NCBI RefSeq assembly: GCF_030818015.1
Contig: NZ_JAUSZX010000001.1
Location: 1,612,001 to 1,676,000, forward strand
Source: Arthrobacter globiformis
Lineage (GTDB): Bacteria > Actinomycetota > Actinomycetes > Actinomycetales > Micrococcaceae
Reading direction: 5' to 3'
DNA: 64,000 bases
Of this stretch, positions 38,101-44,233 are shown one piece after another. Position 1 is the stretch's first letter. Every line of letters starts with the position of its first letter. The translations under genes and the position numbers were made by a program. The notes below the pieces were generated by a model. That model was given only the letters and a program-made list of their open reading frames with translations, was not told the origin of the DNA and did not search any database.

Positions 38101-38923
38101 CCTGATCGTAGACGGCGCGGACAAGTACGGCCTGTCGCAGCTCCACCAGCTGCGTGGGCGCGTGGGCCGCGGACGTGAACGCGCCTACGCCTACTTCCTC
38201 TACCCCTCCGAGAAGCCGCTGGGCGAGGTGGCGCTGGAACGGCTGAAGGCCGTGGCCACCCACAACGAGCTCGGCGCGGGCATGCAGCTGGCCATGAAGG
38301 ACCTGGAAATCCGCGGCGCCGGCAACCTGCTAGGCGGTGAGCAGTCCGGCCACATCCAAGGCGTCGGCTTCGACCTCTACATCCGGCTGGTGGGCGAAGC
38401 CGTGGCCGAGTACCGCGGTGAAGCCGAGGAGAAGGCCGCCGAAATGAAGATCGAGCTGCCCGTGAACGCGCACCTGCCGCACGACTACGTCCCGGGGGAG
38501 CGGCTGCGGCTGGAGGCCTACCGCAAGCTGGCGTCCGCCGTCACCCACGAGGCCATCGACGAGGTCCTCGCCGAGCTCGTGGACCGCTACGGCGAGCCGC
38601 CCCTGCCCGCACAGAACCTGGTAGCCGTCGCGCGCTTCCGGGTGGGTGCCCGCGAAGCCGGGCTCTCCGACGTCGCCCTGCAGGGAAACTTCATCAGGTT
38701 CTCCCCGGCGCAGCTGCCCGAATCGAAGACCATGCGGCTCAACCGCATGTACCCGGGCGCGCAGTCCAAGCCTGCCCTCGACGCCGTGCTCATCCCCAAG
38801 CCGAAAACGGCAAGGATCGGCGGCCGCGACCTGCAGGACGCCGAAATCCTGGAATGGGCCGACGGGGTCATCCGCAACATCTTCGCCGACGCCCCGGTCC
38901 CGCTCGAAGCCACGAAGGGCTAG
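35198..38923 (+). CDS. mfd: Transcription-repair coupling factor Mfd
   Basis: Mfd removes RNA polymerase stalled at DNA lesions and recruits UvrA. The 1241-residue protein has the UvrB-like N-terminal module (about residues 60-350), the RNA-polymerase interaction domain (VAGDHVVHEQHGIGRFVEL near 565), and the RecG-like translocase with Walker A SGDVGYGKTEIAVRAAF near 714, Walker B VIVDEEQRFGVEHKE near 814, and VHNRVSTIEKTAARI. The TRCF C-terminal domain follows. An N-terminal stretch of about 30 residues rich in Gln, Pro and Leu is not conserved. The YdjM-like gene follows 5 bases later. Confidence 0.97.
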   Translation: MSPSGQRPKGQPSTGLPSGQSLNGLPLNGLRRVLSTDRTFARVQAEAGRSFSVRSEDYQISAPAGLRPVLLAEMADGLLNAAENGSSAADHAAPGVVLAVTATGREAEDLAAALRAYLPADAVAEFPSWETLPHERLSPRSDTVGRRLSVLRRLAHPETAAAGPLRVVVAPVRAVLQPIVAGLGELVPVTLKVGQEAPFSSVVKNLADAAYARVDMVTRRGEFAVRGGMLDVFPPTEDHPIRVEFFGDEVDQMRWFAVADQRSLSSPGLHHPTELHAPPCREILITPSVMSRAATLKSQLPAAADMLEKIAGGIAVEGMESLAPVLVDAMVPFMEQLPEGSISVVIEPEKVRTRAHDLAATNEEFLEAAWSTASDGGTAPLDLSSQASAALHSASFRSLAETRSAALGHEVSWWSITSLATDEELTPDIDVLNLHAREPRGYQGDVAEMMDFIGSHVRDQWRIVVATEGPGPAQRLAELFHDADIPCSRVDTLDHEPQAGIIEVTTAAVGRGFVLDGLKLGLLTEADLLGRTSAGSTKDMRRMPSKRRNAVDPLQLVAGDHVVHEQHGIGRFVELIQRKVAGGGDGVREYLVLEYAPSKRGAPGDRLFVPTDQLDQVTRYVGGDTPVLSKMGGADWASTKSKARRAVKEIAGELIRLYSARMASRGHAFAPDTPWQRELEEAFPYVETPDQLTTINEVKADMEREIPMDRLVSGDVGYGKTEIAVRAAFKAVQDGKQVAVLVPTTLLAQQHYETFTERFSGFPLRVKPLSRFQASKEAKETAEGVKNGSVDVVIGTHRLLSKDFEFKDLGLVIVDEEQRFGVEHKEALKKMRTNVDVLAMSATPIPRTLEMSLTGIRETSTLATPPEERHPVLTYVGPYTDKQTSAAIRRELMREGQVFFVHNRVSTIEKTAARIRDLVPEARVEVAHGKMSESRLEQIIVDFWEKRFDVLVCTTIIETGLDISNANTLIVDGADKYGLSQLHQLRGRVGRGRERAYAYFLYPSEKPLGEVALERLKAVATHNELGAGMQLAMKDLEIRGAGNLLGGEQSGHIQGVGFDLYIRLVGEAVAEYRGEAEEKAAEMKIELPVNAHLPHDYVPGERLRLEAYRKLASAVTHEAIDEVLAELVDRYGEPPLPAQNLVAVARFRVGAREAGLSDVALQGNFIRFSPAQLPESKTMRLNRMYPGAQSKPALDAVLIPKPKTARIGGRDLQDAEILEWADGVIRNIFADAPVPLEATKG

Positions 38924-38928
38924 CCGTG

Positions 38929-39750
38929 ATGGGAGGACACCACGCCGCGTCGGGAGCCGCGGCGTGGGTGGCTGTTGCCGCGACGGGGCCGTACACCCTG
39001 GGCTGGTACCCGCTGGACGCCACCGGCGTGCTGATCGGCGGCATGGCGACGGCGGGCACCGCCCTGGTGTGCGACTGGGACCACCGCTCCAGCACCGTGG
39101 CACACTCGCTGCCGCCGCTGTCCAACATGATCGCCCTGGGCATCGAGAACGCCAGCGGCGGCCACCGGCAGGGCACGCATTCGGTGCTGGGGGCAGCCAT
39201 GTTCGTGCTGCTCGCCGCGGTTGCGGCGCAGATCCAGGTGGACACGCCATGGGGTGTGCTGTCCCTTGGTGCCGGGCTGCTGTGCATGTTCATGATCAAC
39301 ATCGCCGCCAAGGCGCTGAAACTGTTTCCAAAGTCCGGGTGGATCACCAACTGGGTCTTTGCCTTGGTCATGGCCGGCCTGGTGACCTGGTTCGCGCCCC
39401 ACCAGTGGACCTGGCTGCCCATGTCCATGCTGATCGGCGTGGTGGTCCACATCGTGGGGGACATGGTGACCACCGGCGGTGTTCCGCTCCTCTGGCCGCT
39501 GGTGATCAAACCGCCAAGGTTCCTGCGCCGGATGTGGGTGTTGAGGAACTTCTGGCGGCCCAACGGCGCCTTCTCGATCCCGCTGCTCGGCCGGGCAGGG
39601 TCCCGGCGGGAGTGGCTGGTGCTGATACCGGTGAGCGGCTACGCCATGGTGGGAATGTGCCTGGCGGCCTGGTCGCTGGCCGGTGCGCATTTCCCTGCGG
39701 TGCTGGCGCTGGCCGGCCGGCTGGCCAGCAGCATGCTCGGACTGCCATGA
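38929..39750 (+). CDS. YdjM-like membrane-bound metal-dependent hydrolase
   Basis: A 273-residue membrane protein of the DUF457/YdjM (LexA-regulated, membrane-bound hydrolase) family. MGGHHAASGAA opens with metal-binding histidines; VCDWDHRSSTVAHSLPPLSN near residue 45 and HRQGTHSVLGA near 77 carry the conserved Asp/His pattern (DxDH and RxxTHS). Five or so hydrophobic helices follow. The ATG is 5 bases after mfd (a GTG one codon earlier is possible), so the two are co-transcribed. Confidence 0.83.
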   Translation: MGGHHAASGAAAWVAVAATGPYTLGWYPLDATGVLIGGMATAGTALVCDWDHRSSTVAHSLPPLSNMIALGIENASGGHRQGTHSVLGAAMFVLLAAVAAQIQVDTPWGVLSLGAGLLCMFMINIAAKALKLFPKSGWITNWVFALVMAGLVTWFAPHQWTWLPMSMLIGVVVHIVGDMVTTGGVPLLWPLVIKPPRFLRRMWVLRNFWRPNGAFSIPLLGRAGSRREWLVLIPVSGYAMVGMCLAAWSLAGAHFPAVLALAGRLASSMLGLP

Positions 39751-39760
39751 AATAGGAGTT

Positions 39761-39801
39761 AAAAAAGCCGAAGCCCGGACAGTCCGGGGCTTCGGCTTTT
39801 T
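39761..39801. terminator. Bidirectional rho-independent terminator
   Basis: AAAAAA GCCGAAGCCC, a 10-base loop with an inner GGAC/GTCC, GGGCTTCGGC TTTTT. It separates the convergent YdjM-like and small membrane-protein genes. Confidence 0.92.
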
Positions 39802-39814
39802 AATTCAGTTGGTC

Positions 39815-40048
39815 TTAGTGTTCGCCAGCGCTGTCCGAGCGGCCGGTGATGGTCTGCGGGATCCAGAATGCGAGGGCGAAAAGGCCAAGGCACACAGCCA
39901 TCGGCCACGGGTTGCCCAGCGTCAGAAAGGACAGCGAGTAGATGGCGCCCAGGAACAGGGCCATGATGACCACGAACAGAACGATGCTGCCGGCCAGGGG
40001 GTTCTCGTTCTGGGGCGTCTTTACCTGCTGGTCAATCTTGCTGGACAT
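39815..40048 (-). CDS. Small hypothetical membrane protein
   Basis: A 77-residue protein with a polar N-terminus (MSSKIDQQVKTPQNENPLAG), two hydrophobic helices (about residues 20-42 and 48-66) and a polar C-terminal tail. GAGGAATG precedes the start on the minus strand. It follows deoC by 46 bases. No family recognised. Confidence 0.7.
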   Translation of the reverse strand: MSSKIDQQVKTPQNENPLAGSIVLFVVIMALFLGAIYSLSFLTLGNPWPMAVCLGLFALAFWIPQTITGRSDSAGEH

Positions 40049-40094
40049 TCATTCCTCCTCGGCCCCGCGGGGCTCAAACTGTGGCTGCCGCCGG

Positions 40095-40838
40095 TCAGTA
40101 CGCAGACGAACCCTGTTCGCCTTTGACGATTGCAATACCGGAGCTGGCGCCAATACGTGTTGCACCTGCAGCAATCATAGCCTGTGCGTCCTCGAGGGAC
40201 CGCACGCCGCCGGAGGCCTTGACGCCCACGTCCGGGCCCACGGTGCGCCGCATGAGGGCGATGTCCGCGGCGGTGGCTCCGCCGCCGTTGAAGCCCGTGG
40301 AGGTCTTGACGAAGTCGGCACCGGCCTCCACGGCCGCTTCGCAGGCCAGGACCTTCTGGTCATCGGTGAGCAGGGCAGTCTCGATGATGACCTTGAGGAT
40401 CGCCTCTCCGGTGTGGACGGCCTCGGCGACGGCCTTGATGTCGTCCACCAGGGCGCCCCTGTCCGAAGCCCTGGCCGCAGCGATGTCGATGACCATGTCC
40501 ACTTCGTCGGCGCCGTCCAGCACGGCCCCGCGCGCCTCAAACGCCTTGACATCGCTGGGCGTGGCGCCCAGCGGGAAACCCACCACGGAACAGGTGAGCA
40601 CGCCGGTGCCCTTGAGGGCCGTCTTGACCGTCTTGACCCACACCGGGTTCACGCATACCGACTTGAACTTGTACTCGGCGGCCTCGGCACACACCTTGAG
40701 GATTTCCGCTTCGCTGGCCTCCGGCTTCAGCAGCGTGTGGTCGATGAAGGAAGCGATGCCCGGCGCCCCGCTACCCTCCCCTGGAGATCCTGCGGGGCTG
40801 GTCGCGGTGCCCGTTCCGGGGCTGGCTTCGTTGCTCAT
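40095..40838 (-). CDS. deoC: Deoxyribose-phosphate aldolase
   Basis: DeoC cleaves 2-deoxyribose 5-phosphate to glyceraldehyde 3-phosphate and acetaldehyde in nucleoside salvage. The 247-residue class I aldolase starts at an ATG 8 bases after GAAAGGA; the frame extends to 40979 but without a ribosome-binding site. Motifs: [18 protein letters not shown] near residue 27, [11 protein letters not shown] near 60, VDMVIDIAA near 115, [11 protein letters not shown] near 150 and the Schiff-base lysine in [14 protein letters not shown] near 178. The N-terminal 25 residues are a Gly/Pro-rich extension. Confidence 0.95.
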   Translation of the reverse strand: MSNEASPGTGTATSPAGSPGEGSGAPGIASFIDHTLLKPEASEAEILKVCAEAAEYKFKSVCVNPVWVKTVKTALKGTGVLTCSVVGFPLGATPSDVKAFEARGAVLDGADEVDMVIDIAAARASDRGALVDDIKAVAEAVHTGEAILKVIIETALLTDDQKVLACEAAVEAGADFVKTSTGFNGGGATAADIALMRRTVGPDVGVKASGGVRSLEDAQAMIAAGATRIGASSGIAIVKGEQGSSAY

Positions 40839-40921
40839 GCTGGTCCTTTCCATGGGCTTTTGGCCGAAGGCGCCCCGGGTGTCGCGGCGTCCTTGCGAAC
40901 CATCCTGCCACAGCAGGAAAG

Positions 40922-41782
40922 CTAGGCAGCGGTGGCCAGCTGCCCCTCGGAAAGTGCCGCCATGAGCTCGGCCGCGCATGCGCCGGCAGCGGACCCGGAC
41001 GCCACCAGCAGACCCAGCCGCACGCCGTCCAACGCTGCCGCATCCCCGATGGCCCAGATGCCCGGCACGGAGGAGCGGAAGTCGCGGCCGACGACGATCC
41101 CGCCGGCCGCCGCCGTCTTAACGCCGGCGGCTGCTGCCAGCCCGTCCCGGGGCGTGCGGTCCTCGGCGAGGACCACGAGGTCGCCGTTCATGCGGCTGCC
41201 GTCCTCGAACACAACGCCGGCGGCCGGCAGCACGGATCCGGCCAGTGTTGGCACGACGGCGGCGGGCCGGGCAGTGGTGCGGACCGGACGGACGCCGCGG
41301 GCGCGAAGCACCGCTTCGGCCTGTCCGGCGGCGGGACCGGTGCCCACCAGGATGCCGAGCGGCCTGCGGCCCAAGACCCTGGTGACTTCCTTGACGGCGT
41401 TGCCGATCTTGGCGGCGTCATCGATGGTGGAGTAGCTGAGGCAGCGACCGGAGCCGTCCACCGGCGAGTGCACCGGGGCCGAGCCGGTGGCGATGACCAG
41501 CTGGTCGTAGGAGAATTCCATGCCGTCGGCGGTGGTGACCACCCTGGCGGTGGCGTCGATGTGGCTGGCGGGCTGGCCGAAGCGCACCGAAACGAACGGC
41601 AGGGCGGCCAGGTCCAGCAGGTCGTCAGGGGCGTCGTCGTGGCTGCTCAGCACGGTGACTGTTCCCGAGAACTGCACCGCGGCGAGCTGGGCCACGAGGG
41701 CCTGGGCGGCCGGGCCTGCCCCGGCGATGAGGATTTTGGCGGAAGGGGTGGCGGTGGACGGAAACTGTGCCGTGGCGGACAT
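40922..41782 (-). CDS. FAD-dependent pyridine nucleotide-disulfide oxidoreductase-like protein
   Basis: A 286-residue protein similar to the FAD/NAD half of NirB-type reductases, shorter than typical enzymes of 400 residues or more. It has the FAD loop [17 protein letters not shown] near residue 17, the [10 protein letters not shown] motif near 91, and [17 protein letters not shown] near 247. The middle NAD domain is reduced: [17 protein letters not shown] near 145. The C-terminal dimer domain and Fe-S regions are missing. AAGGG lies 7 bases before the ATG. It lies downstream of nnaR on the same strand, separated by a long inverted repeat, and may be an electron-transfer accessory to nitrite reduction (inference). 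Confidence 0.72.
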   Translation of the reverse strand: MSATAQFPSTATPSAKILIAGAGPAAQALVAQLAAVQFSGTVTVLSSHDDAPDDLLDLAALPFVSVRFGQPASHIDATARVVTTADGMEFSYDQLVIATGSAPVHSPVDGSGRCLSYSTIDDAAKIGNAVKEVTRVLGRRPLGILVGTGPAAGQAEAVLRARGVRPVRTTARPAAVVPTLAGSVLPAAGVVFEDGSRMNGDLVVLAEDRTPRDGLAAAAGVKTAAAGGIVVGRDFRSSVPGIWAIGDAAALDGVRLGLLVASGSAAGACAAELMAALSEGQLATAA

Positions 41783-41948
41783 GTGCGGGCCCTTTCGAAT
41801 GCTGCACCAGGCGGGCCGGTCTCGGGCCCTGTTGTGCTGATGGGACCCAGCCTAGGGGGAGCGTTTTTCGCCGGTGTTTCCCTGCCATTGCGGAATTGTC
41901 CCCGGCTGTTCGCTGCTTTTTACCACCCGGTAACAATATGCCCCGGCA

Positions 41949-42018
41949 CAGCAACCCGGGGTCACTTAGCGCCCAATTCCAGGGGGTGGGTTGGGCGCTA
42001 AGTCACCCCGCGTTGCTG
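41949..42018. repeat. 28-base inverted repeat downstream of nnaR
   Basis: Left arm 41949-41976 (starts CAGCAACCC, ends TTAGCGCCCAA) and right arm 41991-42018 match with two mismatches around a 14-base G-rich spacer. It begins 12 bases after the nnaR stop and may terminate it, but there is no T run and the arms are long for a terminator. Confidence 0.7.
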
Positions 42019-42030
42019 TAGGAGAACCGG

Positions 42031-43200
42031 TTACACGCGGATGCGGTAGCCGCGCTTCACCACGGTTTCCACGAGCTTGCCGTCCGGCAGGGAGGAGCGG
42101 AGCCGGCTGACCGTCATGTCCAGAGCGTGCACCGAGCCGCGCAGTTCCAGGAGCTCGGAGAGCGACTCCCGGGAAAGGACCGCACCGCCGGCGCCCAGGA
42201 GCGCGCGGAGCAGCAGCAGCGGCGCCGGGGCGATCTCCACGGGCTCGCCGTCAATGCGCAGCGACCGGCCGCGCAGTTCCACGTTTCCGGAGCGGGTGTC
42301 CAGGCGGCGCACATGGTTCAGCGCGAGGTGCTCGCACACCAGCCTGATGAGCGCGCCCATCCGAAAACGCTCCGGCACCAGCGGACTGATGCCGGCATCG
42401 AGCAGCGGCTGCGCCGTCACCGGACCAACGACGGCGGTCGTTACGGTGGTCTTGAGGCTCTCCACGAGCTGTTTGTACAGCCCCATCTCGTGGGCCGTGC
42501 TCCACATGGCGTCCACGGCAGGGGCGCTCGTGAAGGTGAGGACGTCGAGGTTGCCGCTGCAGGCCGCCTCGATGAGGCGGGGGAGCCGGTCTGCGCCGTC
42601 GGGCTTGACCCAGCGGTAAGGGGTCACGGTCAGGACGGTGGCGCCGGACATCCGGAGCCGTTCCAGCTGACGGACATCCGTGTAGCCGTGCAGCTGCACT
42701 GCCACGGTCTTGCCGCGCACGCCCTCGGCCAGCAGCATGTCCACCAGCGTCGCCGTGGTCTCGTCGCTGCTGATTCCGACGTCGGCCAGGCCGGCGGCGC
42801 GCACGGCGCCGCGGGCTTTGGGTCCGCGGACGAACATCCGGCAGGCGCCAAGGGTTTCCAGCAGCTCCTCACCGATCCCCGACGCGTCCGCCGCCTCGCA
42901 CCAGCGGCGCATGCCGTAGGCGGTGGTGGCGATGCAGAGGTCAGGTTTGGCTGCGATGATCGCCCTGGTGTCCTCGATCAGGCTGATGTCCTCGTTCACC
43001 GGGGCGATCTTCAGTGCCGGGGCATGCAGGACCTCGGCGCCGCGGCGTTCCAGGGCCTCGATGAGGTCCCGCGAACGGCGGTGGGACGTCACACCGATCC
43101 GGAAGCCCTCCAACGGGGCCTCGGCGGCAGCCTCCGGCGCTGTTTCGGTGGGTAGTGTGTCAGTGGGGGCTAGTGCATTCATTGCGTTCATGCCTATCAC
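42031..43200 (-). CDS. nnaR: NnaR-type regulator: HemD-like domain fused to a winged-helix DNA-binding domain
   Basis: A 389-residue fusion. Residues about 30-280 resemble uroporphyrinogen-III synthase (HemD): FRIGVTSHRRSRDLIEALERRG, AIIAAKPDLCIATTAYGM, VLTFTSAPAVDAMW. Residues about 290-389 form an OmpR/PhoB-type winged helix (LSELLELRGSVHALDMTVSRLR, ETVVKRGYRIRV). In Streptomyces and mycobacteria this architecture is NnaR, which activates nitrate and nitrite assimilation genes together with GlnR. Location beside cobA and nirB fits that role exactly. The GTG at 43200 overlaps the cobA stop (GTGA); an ATG at 43191 is an alternative. Residual HemD activity cannot be judged. Confidence 0.85.
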   Translation of the reverse strand: MIGMNAMNALAPTDTLPTETAPEAAAEAPLEGFRIGVTSHRRSRDLIEALERRGAEVLHAPALKIAPVNEDISLIEDTRAIIAAKPDLCIATTAYGMRRWCEAADASGIGEELLETLGACRMFVRGPKARGAVRAAGLADVGISSDETTATLVDMLLAEGVRGKTVAVQLHGYTDVRQLERLRMSGATVLTVTPYRWVKPDGADRLPRLIEAACSGNLDVLTFTSAPAVDAMWSTAHEMGLYKQLVESLKTTVTTAVVGPVTAQPLLDAGISPLVPERFRMGALIRLVCEHLALNHVRRLDTRSGNVELRGRSLRIDGEPVEIAPAPLLLLRALLGAGGAVLSRESLSELLELRGSVHALDMTVSRLRSSLPDGKLVETVVKRGYRIRV

Positions 43201-44231
43201 GAACCCAGCAGCGAGGCCGCCAGACGGTCGAGTTCCGCCGCGGCCTCGGCATGCCCGCGGTTGGCCTCAGCCACCCGCACCACCTCGCCGATCACCAGGA
43301 CAGCGGGATTACTGCAGCCGGCGGCGGCAGTAGTGATGTTGCCCAGTTCAGCGATGGTGGTCTTCTGGCCCGGCCGGTAGCCGCGCTCCACCACAGCCAT
43401 GGGCATGTCCGTGCGCATCCCGGCGCGGCGCAGGCCGGCGGCGAGGTGGTGCAGCGTACCGATGCCCATCAGCACCACGATGGTCCCGCCAAGGCCGGCC
43501 AGGTGCGTCAGTTCCTTCTCCGTGAGCGGGGCGTGGCCGGACACGACGGTGAACATGTGGCTGACTTCACGGTGCGTCACGGGGATGCCGGCGGCAGCCG
43601 GCACGGAGATGGCGCTGGTCACGCCGGAAATGACGCGGACGGGGACGCCGGCGGCGACGCAGGAAGCAACTTCCTCACCGCCGCGGCCGAAGACGTACGG
43701 GTCGCCGCCCTTGAGACGCACCACGTTGTTGCCTTCCAAGGCGGAAGCGACCATGAGCTTTTCGATGTCGCCCTGGCTCACCTTGTGGTGTCCCGGCCGC
43801 TTTCCGACGTCGACGAGTTCGGCAGAGGTGAGGGACGCCAGCTCCTGGTACGGGGCCAGCCGGTCGTAGAACACGACGTCGGCATCCCGCAGTGCCTTGA
43901 CGGCCGCCACGGTCAGCAGCTCGCCGGTGCCCGGGCCGCCGCCAACCAGCGTGACGTGGCCGGCCCGGCCCGCGGCCGGTTCGGCCGCCACCGGAATGCC
44001 GGCGGCGCGGCAGCGGTCCAGCAGAGGCTCCCAGCCGGTCTGGCCGTCCTCCACCGCCGCGACCAGGAAGGGACGCTCGGGCAGGGGACCATCGTGCCCG
44101 GCACCCTGCGGGGTGCTGAGGCGCGAGACGACCGCTCCGGCTGCCTCGTAGCGGCGGACGGCCTGGCGGGCGGCGAAATCCGAACCGGTGACCAGGACGT
44201 CGCGGCCGGTGAGATCAATGCTGAGCTGCAT
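43197..44231 (-). CDS. cobA: Uroporphyrinogen-III C-methyltransferase with N-terminal Rossmann remnant
   Basis: SUMT doubly methylates uroporphyrinogen III to precorrin-2, the siroheme precursor that NirB needs. In this 344-residue protein residues about 90-330 are the methyltransferase: VTLVGGGPGTGELLTV, VFYDRLAPYQEL, VGKRPGHHKVSQ, VVRLKGGDPYVFGRGGEE, PVTHREVSHMFTVVSGH. The first 85 residues look like a shortened CysG/Met8 Rossmann half (GRDVLVTGSDFAARQAVRRY) with TGSDFA in place of a normal glycine-rich loop and no chelatase domain. It starts 2 bases after nirB and overlaps nnaR, so nirB-cobA-nnaR is one operon. Confidence 0.92.
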   Translation of the reverse strand: MQLSIDLTGRDVLVTGSDFAARQAVRRYEAAGAVVSRLSTPQGAGHDGPLPERPFLVAAVEDGQTGWEPLLDRCRAAGIPVAAEPAAGRAGHVTLVGGGPGTGELLTVAAVKALRDADVVFYDRLAPYQELASLTSAELVDVGKRPGHHKVSQGDIEKLMVASALEGNNVVRLKGGDPYVFGRGGEEVASCVAAGVPVRVISGVTSAISVPAAAGIPVTHREVSHMFTVVSGHAPLTEKELTHLAGLGGTIVVLMGIGTLHHLAAGLRRAGMRTDMPMAVVERGYRPGQKTTIAELGNITTAAAGCSNPAVLVIGEVVRVAEANRGHAEAAAELDRLAASLLGS

Positions 44232-44233
44232 GC

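Noticed and set aside
42031..43200. Plain uroporphyrinogen-III synthase (hemD)
   Set aside because: The C-terminal winged helix and the nirB-cobA operon context fit the NnaR regulator; enzymatic activity cannot be assumed.
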